Positions 28,957-37,046 of a stretch of DNA of 64,000 nucleotides are shown one piece after another. Under the pieces are notes generated by a model, which worked only from the letters and a program-made list of their open reading frames with translations, ran no database searches and was not told the origin of the DNA. A program made the translations under genes and the position numbers. How positions within the stretch are numbered: position 1 is the first letter of the stretch; each line of letters starts with the position of its first letter. The stretch comes from Streptomyces endophytica. GTDB taxonomy: Bacteria; Actinomycetota; Actinomycetes; Streptomycetales; Streptomycetaceae. The stretch is taken from positions 6,138,001 to 6,202,000 of the forward strand of contig NZ_CP110636.1 of assembly GCF_026153355.1 (NCBI RefSeq). Direction: 5' to 3'.

Positions 28957-28994
28957 GGGGCGGAGCCGGGGCCGTCGTCCCCCGGCTCCGCCCC
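28957..28994. terminator. Bidirectional terminator between M1 and MpaB genes
   Basis: Perfect 15-bp stem (28957-28971 with 28980-28994) and an 8-base loop, placed between two convergent genes. Confidence 0.8.
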
Positions 28995-29017
28995 CGCCCG
29001 TCGTCCGCCGGACGCGG

Positions 29018-29881
29018 CTACCGGCCCGCGGCCTGCCGGGCCGCCCGCCGGGCGCGGCGGGCGATCGGCATGAAGCGCAACCGCTCCGGAAGGGCCGGGA
29101 CCACCACGCGCACCACGCGTCCGAAGCGGCGCAGCCGGCGCTCCTGCGCCTCGGTCCACTCCAGGCCGATGGCACGACGGGCGTCCGGCGGCATCAGACC
29201 GATCGTGACGAACCGTCGGAAGCGGGCGAACCGCGGGCGCAGCCAGGGCCACACCAGCCGGAACAGCAGCCGCAGCCAGCGCGGCCCGCGATCGGGCACC
29301 GGAAGCGGCGGGTCGGGGTCGGTCAACTCCCGTACCACCGCGGTCGCTTCGAGCTCGGCGCCGAGGACCCGGCGGTAGTACGGCCAGAACTCCTCGATGG
29401 TCTGCGGCATATCGCGGTCCTGGATGCCCAGCACCCGGCCGACCTGGAGCCATTCCGCGTACAACTGCCGCTCCTGCGCCGGGGTGAAGGGGCGGCCGAG
29501 GTAGCGCTGGGCGTGCCGGAAGACGGGGTACCCGGTGGCGTGCACCCAGGCGTAGTTCGCGGGGGTGAGTGCGTGGTACGGCCGGCCGTGTGCGTCGGTA
29601 CCCTCGATGGTCCGGTGCAGCCGGCGCAGCCGGCGACCCTCCTCGGCCGCGCCGTCGCCACCGTAGACCCACAGCTGCAGCGAGACCAGCGACCGCTCGC
29701 CACGGCCCCACGGGTCGGTCCGGAAGACGGAGTGGTCGTCCACGCCGGCGCCCACCGCGGGGTGTGCGACCTGCATGGTCAGCGCCGGCGGCAGGGTGAG
29801 CAGCATGCGGATGTCCCCGGCCAACGACCAGAGGACGCCGCCGACCGGCGGGGGTTTTGGCTGGTTTTTCTCCGTATTCAT
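29018..29881 (-). CDS. MpaB family oxygenase (DUF2236; latex-clearing-protein fold)
   Basis: 287 residues. The pattern is that of the MpaB/Lcp-like b-type heme or diiron-like oxygenase family: LTMQVAHPAVGAGVDDHS near the N-terminus, RLHRTIEGTDAHGRPYHAL, ANYAWVHATG and FWPYYRRVLG. ATG 29881 is chosen because AGGA lies 5 bases upstream; ATG 29893 is in frame. The substrate is unknown; relatives oxidise mycophenolic-acid precursors (MpaB) or polyisoprene (Lcp). Confidence 0.82.
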   Translation of the reverse strand: MNTEKNQPKPPPVGGVLWSLAGDIRMLLTLPPALTMQVAHPAVGAGVDDHSVFRTDPWGRGERSLVSLQLWVYGGDGAAEEGRRLRRLHRTIEGTDAHGRPYHALTPANYAWVHATGYPVFRHAQRYLGRPFTPAQERQLYAEWLQVGRVLGIQDRDMPQTIEEFWPYYRRVLGAELEATAVVRELTDPDPPLPVPDRGPRWLRLLFRLVWPWLRPRFARFRRFVTIGLMPPDARRAIGLEWTEAQERRLRRFGRVVRVVVPALPERLRFMPIARRARRAARQAAGR

Positions 29882-30058
29882 GGCATTCCTCATGATACGG
29901 CGCCTGCCGGTGCCATGCGGGCAGCGGAACCTCTGCCCCTACCGGGTGTGCCCGGCCCTGTCTGTACATCTCATACCTCCCGGACGGTTACCTAGAAGTA
30001 ATGTCAGCTGGTTGGATGGCGCCGCCGGACCAAATCCCCACCCCCATAGGGAGATTCA

Positions 30059-31048
30059 GTGTCGAACCCAGCGCCGCGCACGCCGTCCGCAGCGGGCCTT
30101 CGGACCGCCGCGCTCGCCGCGGTCCTCGCCGCCGCGACCGTGACCGCCGCGTCCCCCACCGCCTCGGCCGCCACCGCTCCCCATCTGAAGGTGCTGAGCT
30201 ACAACACCTTCCTGATGAGCAAGAACCTCTATCCCAACTGGGGCCAGGACCACCGCGCGCAGGCGATCGCGGCCGCGGACTTCTTCCAGGGCAATGACGT
30301 CGTCGTGCTCCAGGAAGCGTTCGACAACTCCTCCTCCGATGCGCTGAAGTCCCGGGCCGCCGGGCAGTATCCGCACCAGACTCCGGTGGTGGGCCGGAGC
30401 AAGAACGGCTGGGACGCCACCGGCGGCGCCTACTCGGCCGTCACCCCGGAGGACGGCGGGGTGACCCTGCTGAGCAAGTGGCCGATCCTGCGCAAGGAGC
30501 AGTACATCTACCAGGACGCCTGCGGTTCGGACTCCTTGTCCAACAAGGGCTTCGTCTATGCGGTGCTGGACGTCAACGGCACCAAGGTGCACATCGTCGG
30601 TACCCACACCCAGTCCACCGACTCGGGCTGCAAGGCGGGCGAGGCGGCCGCGGACCGCGCCAAGCAGCTCAAGGAGATCGACGCCTTCCTCGACGCCAAG
30701 AACATCCCGGCGGACGAGGAGGTCATGGTCGCCGGCGACCTCAACGTCGACTCCCACAGCGCGGAGTACAACGCCCTGCTCAGCAACGGCGATCTGGCCC
30801 CGGCCGACAGCCGCACCGGGCACCCGTACTCCTTCGACACCCAGGAGAACTCGATCGCGAAGTACCGCTACCCCGACGACCCCCGCGAGGACCTGGACTA
30901 CGTGCTGCACCGCAACGGCCATGCCCGGCCCGCCGACTGGCGGAACGAAGTGATCAAGGAGGAGTCGGCGCCCTGGACCGTCTCCAGCTGGGGCAAGGAC
31001 TACACCTACACCAACCTCAGCGATCACTATCCGCTGATCGGCGGCTGA
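30059..31048 (+). CDS. Secreted sphingomyelinase C
   Basis: 329 residues with a signal peptide (GLRTAALAAVLAAATVTAA, cleavage near ASAAT). It has the DNase I/endonuclease-exonuclease-phosphatase fold: N49 in LSYNTF, E86 in VVLQEAFDN, GTHTQS, the metal and catalytic pair in VAGDLNVDSHS and terminal H323 in LSDHYPL. The set matches neutral Mg-dependent bacterial sphingomyelinases that cleave sphingomyelin to ceramide and phosphocholine. GTG 30059 has GGGAG about 5 bases upstream. It is divergent from the MpaB gene. Confidence 0.9.
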   Translation: MSNPAPRTPSAAGLRTAALAAVLAAATVTAASPTASAATAPHLKVLSYNTFLMSKNLYPNWGQDHRAQAIAAADFFQGNDVVVLQEAFDNSSSDALKSRAAGQYPHQTPVVGRSKNGWDATGGAYSAVTPEDGGVTLLSKWPILRKEQYIYQDACGSDSLSNKGFVYAVLDVNGTKVHIVGTHTQSTDSGCKAGEAAADRAKQLKEIDAFLDAKNIPADEEVMVAGDLNVDSHSAEYNALLSNGDLAPADSRTGHPYSFDTQENSIAKYRYPDDPREDLDYVLHRNGHARPADWRNEVIKEESAPWTVSSWGKDYTYTNLSDHYPLIGG

Positions 31049-31081
31049 GCCCGGACCCTCCCGCGGCCGGCGGGCGGGGAG

Positions 31082-31564
31082 TCAGTGGTCGTAGACCGTC
31101 ACCGGTATGCCGCGCCGGGTGAGCCGCTCGGCTATCAGCGGCTCCACCCGGGACCACTTCCCGCCCGCCAGCCCGCAGCCGATCCGCGGCATGTGGACCG
31201 ACGCACCGAGCTCCGCGGCCCGGTCCGCGACCCGGCCGAGCCCGGCGTCGATGGCCTCGTACCGCACCGGGACGCCCTTGCTGCCCGTCCGGATGCCCCG
31301 CTGGCCGACGACGTTGGCCACCCACAGCCGGTCGCCGACCTGGACGAACTGGGCGGCGCCCAGCCCGAAGTCGTTGCCCGCGCGCTCGCGGTGCCATCTG
31401 CGGTAGGCCGCCTCGGGCTCCGGCCAGCGGCGGGAGAGCGCGAGGACGAAGCCTTTGCCCCAGCCGCCCAGGTCGTTGCAGACATGAGTGATGATCTTGA
31501 CGCCCTTGCCCTGTGGTGCGGTGGCGTCCCCCTTGACGTAGGAAATCCCCGTGTTCTCGGTCAT
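31082..31564 (-). CDS. Macro domain protein (ADP-ribose binding/hydrolase)
   Basis: 160 residues, a single macro domain: YVKGDATAP, IITHVCNDLGGWGKGFVLAL (ADP-ribose contacts and the conserved Asn) and PRIGCGLAGGKWSRV. The order resembles the TARG1/ALC1-like branch that removes ADP-ribose from acidic residues or hydrolyses O-acetyl-ADP-ribose. ATG 31564 begins MTENTGISYVKGD. It stands alone, convergent with the sphingomyelinase gene 33 bases away. Confidence 0.88.
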   Translation of the reverse strand: MTENTGISYVKGDATAPQGKGVKIITHVCNDLGGWGKGFVLALSRRWPEPEAAYRRWHRERAGNDFGLGAAQFVQVGDRLWVANVVGQRGIRTGSKGVPVRYEAIDAGLGRVADRAAELGASVHMPRIGCGLAGGKWSRVEPLIAERLTRRGIPVTVYDH

Positions 31565-31650
31565 GTGTTCACAGTAGAGCCGGCCACTGACAATCGACCG
31601 GGACCGCACGACGGCCGGGCGGGAGCGGACCGGGGGCCCGGGCATGCGCG

Positions 31651-31691
31651 AGGGCGGCCGCGGGGACCTTCCGGCCCGCCGCGACCGCCCT
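31651..31691 (-). terminator. Terminator of the amino-acid permease
   Basis: GC-rich inverted repeat with outer 7-bp arms 31651-31657 and 31685-31691, one mismatch, then further pairing. It lies 29 bases past the permease stop. Confidence 0.6.
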
Positions 31692-31719
31692 GTCGTACTC
31701 AGGCACCGCTGGTGCGCGA

Positions 31720-33186
31720 CTACTCCGCCGCGTTCAGCTCGCGTTCCTCGGCGATCCGGGCCACCCGGCCGCGGACCCCGAACCAGCCGGCGACCAGCGC
31801 GGCGCCGATGACCGGGATCAGCAGCACGGTCTTGCGGCCGACACCGTCGTCGAACCACATCAGCACGATGACGCCGAGCAGGAAGACGATGGTGGCGATG
31901 TCCGTGACCGGAGTGCCGGGCAGCCGGAACCGCGGGCGCTCGACCAGTCCCTCCTTCGAGCGGCGCACGAAGACCATGTGGCAGACCATGATCGTGCACC
32001 AGGTGCTGATGATGCCCAGCGCCGCGATGTTCAGCACGATCTCGAACGCCTCACCCGGGAGCCAGTAGTTCAGCCCGACACCGAGCACGCACACCGCGGA
32101 GGTGAGCATGATGCCGCCGTACGGAACCTGGTTGCGGTTCATCCGGCCGGCGAACTTCGGCGCGGAGCCCGCCATCGACATGGAGCGCAGGATCCGGCCG
32201 GTCGAGTACAGACCGGAGTTCAGGCTGGACATGGCCGCGGTGAGCACGACGAGGTTCATCACGTCGCCGGCCGCCGGGACACCGACGTTGGACAGCACCG
32301 TGACGAACGGGCTCTGTCCGGCGGTGTACTTGTTCCACGGCAGCAGCATCGCCAGCAGGATCACCGAGCCGACGTAGAAGACGCCCACCCGCCACATGAT
32401 GGAGTTGACGGCCTTCGGCACGACCTTCTGCGGCTCACCGGTCTCACCGGCGGTGACGCCGACCAGCTCGACCGCGGAGTAGGCGAAGACCACGCCCTGG
32501 AGCACGATCACCACGGGCAGCAGACCGGTCGGGAAGATGCCGCCGTGGTCGGTGATCAGGCTCAGGCCCGGCGAGTGGCCGCCGACCGGGTGGTGGGTGG
32601 ACAGCAGGAAGATGCCGATGAACATGAAGACGACCAGCGCGGCGACCTTGATGATCGCGAACCAGAACTCCAGCTCACCGAAGATCTTCACGGAGATCAG
32701 GTTCACCGTCAGCACGACCGCCAGCGCGATCAGCGCCATCACCCACTGCGGGATGTCGGTGAACAGGCTCCAGTAGTGCGTGTAGAGCGCGATCGCGGTG
32801 ATGTCGGCGATACCGGTCGTCGACCAGTTCACGACGTACATCCAGCCGGCGACGTAGGCGCCCTTCTCGCCGAGGAACTCACGGGCGTAGGAGACGAACG
32901 ACCCGGAGGACGGGCGGTGCAGCACCAGCTCGCCGAGCGCGCGCACGACGAAGAAGGCGAAGAGGCCGCAGACCGCGTACGCGACGGCCAGCGCGGGGCC
33001 GGCGGAGTGCAGACGGCCGCCGGCGCCCAGGAACAGGCCGGTGCCGATCGCGCCGCCGATGGCGATCATGTTGATGTGCCGGCCCTTGAGGCCCTTGCTG
33101 TACCCCGCGTCGCCCGCGTCCTGCTGCGAGCCGCTCCCCCCGTCAGGTGACCTGTGGGCTGTCTCGGTGACGGTTTCTGTGCTCAC
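31720..33186 (-). CDS. Amino-acid permease (AAT family, AnsP/CycA-like)
   Basis: 488 residues with 12 predicted membrane segments. The first carries the APC signature KGLKGRHINMIAIGGAIGTG, followed by LGELVLHRPSSGSFVSYARE and YVAGWMYVVNW. The sequence is closest in feel to L-asparagine or D-Ala/D-Ser/Gly:proton symporters (AnsP, CycA). GTG 33186 gives a cytosolic N-terminal tail rich in Thr, Gly and Ser. It is a single-gene unit with its own terminator. Confidence 0.88.
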   Translation of the reverse strand: MSTETVTETAHRSPDGGSGSQQDAGDAGYSKGLKGRHINMIAIGGAIGTGLFLGAGGRLHSAGPALAVAYAVCGLFAFFVVRALGELVLHRPSSGSFVSYAREFLGEKGAYVAGWMYVVNWSTTGIADITAIALYTHYWSLFTDIPQWVMALIALAVVLTVNLISVKIFGELEFWFAIIKVAALVVFMFIGIFLLSTHHPVGGHSPGLSLITDHGGIFPTGLLPVVIVLQGVVFAYSAVELVGVTAGETGEPQKVVPKAVNSIMWRVGVFYVGSVILLAMLLPWNKYTAGQSPFVTVLSNVGVPAAGDVMNLVVLTAAMSSLNSGLYSTGRILRSMSMAGSAPKFAGRMNRNQVPYGGIMLTSAVCVLGVGLNYWLPGEAFEIVLNIAALGIISTWCTIMVCHMVFVRRSKEGLVERPRFRLPGTPVTDIATIVFLLGVIVLMWFDDGVGRKTVLLIPVIGAALVAGWFGVRGRVARIAEERELNAAE

Positions 33187-33301
33187 TGCTGGTGCATCTC
33201 GCTTTCGGGCAGGCGCTTGAGCGATGGCCGGATCCCGCGGATCGCGCGGACGGCCGACGGCACACCTTCCCCGAAGAGCGCCCCTCCGTCTGTGGGCAAG
33301 A

Positions 33302-35740
33302 TCACAGCGTGTATAGGCCATCCAAGATTTGTCCGTATTTGGCATGAATTATCTGGCGGCGCATTTTCAAAGACGGGGTCAGTTCGCCCGTTTCGGGACC
33401 CCATTCCTCGCCCAGCAACGCAAACTTCTTGACCTGTTCCGTTCGGTTCAGACGCGCGTTCGCCCTCGCGACGGCCTGCTCGACATCGGCCCGCACCTTC
33501 GGATGCCCGGCCAGCTCCGGCAGCGTGCCTTCGATGCCGCGCCGCGCGGCCCAGGCAGGCGCCAGCTCCGGATCCAGGACCAACAGTGCGACCACATAGG
33601 GCCGACTGTCGCCGTACACCAGCGCCTGCCCGATGAGCGGATGCTCCTTGAGGGCGTTCTCCACCAGCGCGGGCGAGACGTTCTTGCCCGTCGAGGTCAC
33701 GATCAGTTCCTTCTTGCGGTCGGTCAGCCAGAGGAAGCCGTCCTCGTCGACCCGCCCGACGTCACCGGTCGCGAACCAGCCGTCGGGGCCGGTCGTGGGC
33801 TCCACGGTCCCGTCGGCCCGCAGGTACCCGGCGCACACCGTGCGTCCCCGGACCTCGATCTCCCCGTCCTCGGCGGTGCGCAGCTCCACACCGTCGACCG
33901 GACGGCCGACCGAGCCCAGCCGGAACGCCGCCGGCCCGTTCGCCGTGGCCACGCCGGTCGTCTCGGTGAGCCCCCAGGCGTCCATGATCACGACCCCGAG
34001 ACCGGCCCAGAACCGCACCACGTCCGGGGGCATCGGCGCGGAGGCACTCGCCGCCCACACCAGCCGGTCGAAGCCGGCCGCCGCCAGCAGCGGATCCAGC
34101 ACCTCCGCCTTGGCCCGGGCGAAGGCCGCCGCCAGCTCGCCGGACGGCCGCTCCCCGCGCTCCCGGCACGCGACATGGGCCCGGGCGGTCTCCCCCGCCG
34201 CCTCGACCGCCGCCCTGCGCTCCTCCGGGAGCCGCGCCAGCACCGCGCGCACCGAGGCGGCCAGCTTCTCCCAGACCCGCGGGACACCGAAGAACTCCAC
34301 CGGGTGCAGCTCACGCGCGGCGTCCGCGACGGCCGCCGGATCCGCGCACAGAAAGACGTGCCCGGCCCGGAACACCGGCAGATACAGCCCCAGCATCCGC
34401 TCCGCGATGTGCGCGAAGGGGAGGTAGCACAGATGCGCGGCATGCTCCGGCAGCTCCACCACGGCGTCCAGCGCCACCGCATTGAGCAGCACATTGCGGT
34501 GGCTGACCACCACCCCCTTCGGATCCCCGGTGGTCCCGGAGGTGAAGACAACGGTCAGCGCCTCCCCCGCCTCCCCCTCCCGCCAGACCGCCTCGAACAC
34601 CTCCGGGTCGCAGGCGTACCCATCGGCTCCCCTGGCCGCCAGGGCCGCGTAGGACAGGCGACGGGGGTCTGCAGAGGTTGGCGGCGCGGCCTTGGCTTGG
34701 GGAGCGGCCCCGGGTTGGGGGCCTGGGCTGGGTTGGTGCGGGCCTGGGCTGGGTTGTTGGGGGCCTGGGCTGGGTTGGTGCGGGCCTGTGCCGGCTTGGT
34801 GCGGGCCTGGGCTGGCTTGGTGCGGGCCTGGGCTGGCTTGGTGGGTGGCTTCGGCTTGCGGGTCTGCACTGGGTTGGGGGGCGGCAGCGGCTTGCGGGTC
34901 CGCTTCGGCTGGTGGGCCCACCTTGGCTCGCGGGTCGGCTCCGGTTTGCAGGTCCACCTCGGCTGGTGGGTCCGCCTTGGCTGGTGGGTCCACCTCGGCT
35001 TGCGGGTCCGCTTCGACTGGTGGGTCCGCTTCGACTTTCGGGCTTGTCCCGGTTTGCGGGCTTGCCCCGGTTTGCAGGCCCGTCCCGACGGGATCCGGCG
35101 CCTCGACGACCACCAGCTTCTCCAGCCGGGCGGCGGCGTCGTCCAGCAACGGCTCCCAGCGCGCCACTTCCGACGGCCCCTCCAGTACGGCGAAGCGAGC
35201 CCTGCTGTGCCGAGCGATATGGGCGATCTGTTCGGGGGCGGCGGTGCCGTACACCGTCACCGGCACCGCACCCAGGTGCACCAGCGCCAGGTCGCTGAGC
35301 CAGTGCTCGGGGCGGTTGCCCATCATGAGGAGGACGATCTCCCCGCGCCGTACGCCGAGCGAGCGGTAGCCGACGGCGAGCTCCGCGACCCGACGGCGAG
35401 CCTCGGCCCAATTCAAGGTGCGCCAGCCGCCGACGCCGCCAGAGGTGTCACCACCGGCGCCGCTCACGGCGTCGCGGCCACTCACGGAGGCACGGCCAGT
35501 CACGACGCCGGGGACACCCACGTCGCGGACGCCCCCTGCGTCGCGGACGCCCCCTGCGTCGCGGGCACCCCCGGCGTCACGGGCACCCCCGGCGTCCCGA
35601 TCAGTCACGGTGTCGCGGTCCGTCACGGTGTCGCGCCAGGACAGCGCCGGCCGCTCGCCGTGGTCCTCAGCGTTGCGCAACAGTAGTGCGGGGAGGGTCA
35701 GGTGGCCCGGTTCACCGGGCATGCGCAGGATCGTGGTCAA
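33302..35740 (-). CDS. Long-chain acyl-CoA synthetase (FadD-like) with two repeat insertions
   Basis: 812 residues instead of the usual 600 or so. The adenylation core is intact: P-loop VVFTSGTTGDPKGV (near 397-410), MDAWGLTETTG, GWFATGDVGRVDEDG and the linker TDRKKELIVTSTGKNVSP. Two low-complexity insertions account for the extra length: residues 37-106 (repeats of TVTDRD and AGGARD/AGGVRD) and residues 218-357 (repeats built on ADPQAEVDPP and SPGPHQ). Both keep the frame. The TTG start at 35740 has GAGGAG 6 bases upstream. It activates fatty acids for beta-oxidation or lipid synthesis and is divergent from a MerR regulator. Confidence 0.87.
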   Translation of the reverse strand: MTTILRMPGEPGHLTLPALLLRNAEDHGERPALSWRDTVTDRDTVTDRDAGGARDAGGARDAGGVRDAGGVRDVGVPGVVTGRASVSGRDAVSGAGGDTSGGVGGWRTLNWAEARRRVAELAVGYRSLGVRRGEIVLLMMGNRPEHWLSDLALVHLGAVPVTVYGTAAPEQIAHIARHSRARFAVLEGPSEVARWEPLLDDAAARLEKLVVVEAPDPVGTGLQTGASPQTGTSPKVEADPPVEADPQAEVDPPAKADPPAEVDLQTGADPRAKVGPPAEADPQAAAAPQPSADPQAEATHQASPGPHQASPGPHQAGTGPHQPSPGPQQPSPGPHQPSPGPQPGAAPQAKAAPPTSADPRRLSYAALAARGADGYACDPEVFEAVWREGEAGEALTVVFTSGTTGDPKGVVVSHRNVLLNAVALDAVVELPEHAAHLCYLPFAHIAERMLGLYLPVFRAGHVFLCADPAAVADAARELHPVEFFGVPRVWEKLAASVRAVLARLPEERRAAVEAAGETARAHVACRERGERPSGELAAAFARAKAEVLDPLLAAAGFDRLVWAASASAPMPPDVVRFWAGLGVVIMDAWGLTETTGVATANGPAAFRLGSVGRPVDGVELRTAEDGEIEVRGRTVCAGYLRADGTVEPTTGPDGWFATGDVGRVDEDGFLWLTDRKKELIVTSTGKNVSPALVENALKEHPLIGQALVYGDSRPYVVALLVLDPELAPAWAARRGIEGTLPELAGHPKVRADVEQAVARANARLNRTEQVKKFALLGEEWGPETGELTPSLKMRRQIIHAKYGQILDGLYTL
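34670..35090 (-). repeat. In-frame minisatellite inside the acyl-CoA synthetase gene
   Basis: Arrays of 15-18-base units encode acidic/proline repeats (ADPPAE, ADPQAE, VDPPAK) and then SPGPHQ/SPGPQQ repeats, covering about residues 218-357 of the synthetase. Confidence 0.85.
35423..35632 (-). repeat. Second in-frame repeat near the synthetase N-terminus
   Basis: Tandem 18-base units: two copies coding TVTDRD, then four coding AGGARD or AGGVRD, grading into Gly/Ser/Val-rich sequence. They lie between the first strand and the start of the conserved acyl-CoA synthetase fold. Confidence 0.8.
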
Positions 35741-35811
35741 CGCAGGCTCCTCGCTCGGTCCCGCAGATTCCGCCAGCCTTCAGACTTCCAGCGAACCTTC
35801 CTCCCGCTCCC

Positions 35812-35842
35812 GGTTTCAGAAGATTCCCCAAGGTTTCACAAG
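35812..35842 (+). promoter_or_regulatory. Direct-repeat operator candidate, fadD/merR intergenic region
   Basis: GGTTTCAGAAG (35812-35822) and GGTTTCACAAG (35832-35842): ten of eleven bases match and the spacing is exactly 20 bases (two helical turns). The second copy contains the -35 box of the MerR gene. Confidence 0.6.
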
Positions 35843-35864
35843 AGTGGTGAGACAGCAATACTGT
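35835..35864 (+). promoter_or_regulatory. Promoter of the MerR regulator gene
   Basis: TTCACA (35835-35840), 18-base spacer, TACTGT (35859-35864). The ATG lies 5 bases further on and has no Shine-Dalgarno sequence, so the transcript is probably leaderless. Confidence 0.55.
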
Positions 35865-35869
35865 TGAAC

Positions 35870-36625
35870 ATGGAGTCCGCCACCGATCTGACGGTCGACG
35901 AACTGGCCGCCCGCGCCGGCGTCACCGTCCGCACGATCCGCTTCTACAGCACCCGCGGCCTGCTGCCACCGCCGGAGCTCGGCCCCCGCCGGGTCGGTCG
36001 CTACGGCCCGGACCACCTCTCGCGGCTCGCCCTCATCGAGGAACTCCAGCACCAGGGCCTCACCCTGTCGGCCATCGAGCGCTACCTGCAGCAGCTGCCG
36101 CCCGACCTGAGCGCCCAGGATCTCGCCATCCACCGTGCAATGGTGGCGAGTTGGATCCCGGACAAGGCCGAGGACGCCACCCGTGACCAGTTGGAGCGGC
36201 GGGTCGGCCGGGAGCTGACCGAGGAGGACCTGGACCGGCTGGCGGCCATGAGCGTGCTCGTACGGACCGAGGACCCGCAGGTCTTCCGCGTCGACCCCGG
36301 GCTGCTGCATCTCGGCACCCGCTTGCTGGACGTACCGATCGCGCTGGAAACCATCCTCGCGGCGCGCACCGTCGTCATCGAGCACACCCGCTCGGCGGCC
36401 CGCGAACTGAGCCGGCTGTTCAAGGACGAGGTATGGGGTCCGCACCGGGCGGGCGGGCCGGACGCGGAGGAGATGGCGCGGATGAAGTCGCTCTCGGCCC
36501 ATATGCAGCCGATGGTGGTGCAGGCACTGGTCACCGCCTTCCAGCGATCGATGAAGCAGGAACTGCGGGAGTGGTTCGGTGCGGAGGGTACCCCCGGGCG
36601 GCGGGACGGCATCCCGGAGGAGTGA
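35870..36625 (+). CDS. MerR family transcriptional regulator
   Basis: 251 residues. The N-terminal winged HTH (TVDELAARAGVTVRTIRFYSTRGLL) and wing with GPRRVGRYGPDHLSRLALI are typical MerR, followed by a dimerisation helix region and a long C-terminal ligand-binding-like part (about 110-250) without Cys clusters, so not a metal sensor. Divergent from the acyl-CoA synthetase gene, it probably controls that gene and possibly itself through the repeats at 35812-35842. A lipid or acyl-CoA effector is likely but inferred. Confidence 0.87.
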   Translation: MESATDLTVDELAARAGVTVRTIRFYSTRGLLPPPELGPRRVGRYGPDHLSRLALIEELQHQGLTLSAIERYLQQLPPDLSAQDLAIHRAMVASWIPDKAEDATRDQLERRVGRELTEEDLDRLAAMSVLVRTEDPQVFRVDPGLLHLGTRLLDVPIALETILAARTVVIEHTRSAARELSRLFKDEVWGPHRAGGPDAEEMARMKSLSAHMQPMVVQALVTAFQRSMKQELREWFGAEGTPGRRDGIPEE

Positions 36626-37046
36626 GCCCGGACGCGGACCGGGGGCCGCAGCGGGAGCGTCCGACCCCGCGGGCAGGGAATCCGACCCCGCGGGCGGGGA
36701 ACGGGCCCACGGGAGCCGGTGCTGGGCACCCGGGCCGGGTCTCCCTACGCCCCCTACGAACCCCTACTCCCCTTACACCCCCTGGCCCATCGCTCCTCCG
36801 GTGGGCCATCGCTCCTCCCGCCACTCCGATGGGCCATCGCTCCTCCGACGTCGTCCCTCCGGTGCCTTGTGCGCCGACCCTTCGTATTACGGCAACGATT
36901 ACGGAGAGTTATTTGTTCCAGCGCTCACTACTTACTGTAATCAAAGCGGTGGAGTGGACGGAAGGAGTGGAGGGAGGGAGGGAGGGAGGGAGGGAGAGGG
37001 GTGGGCACCGGCTGTGCCCGCCCCTCGACCCGTCACCTTCGCCCCG
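36626..37046. other. Repeat-rich, partly AT-rich intergenic region
   Basis: 421 bases between convergent genes, no credible gene. In order: two copies of a TCCGACCCCGCGGGC unit (about 36660-36700), three direct repeats of CCATCGCTCCTCC (36786-36846), an AT-rich island (about 36880-36950) that stands out from this GC-rich background, and a (GGGA)n tract at about 36967-36998. Confidence 0.6.
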
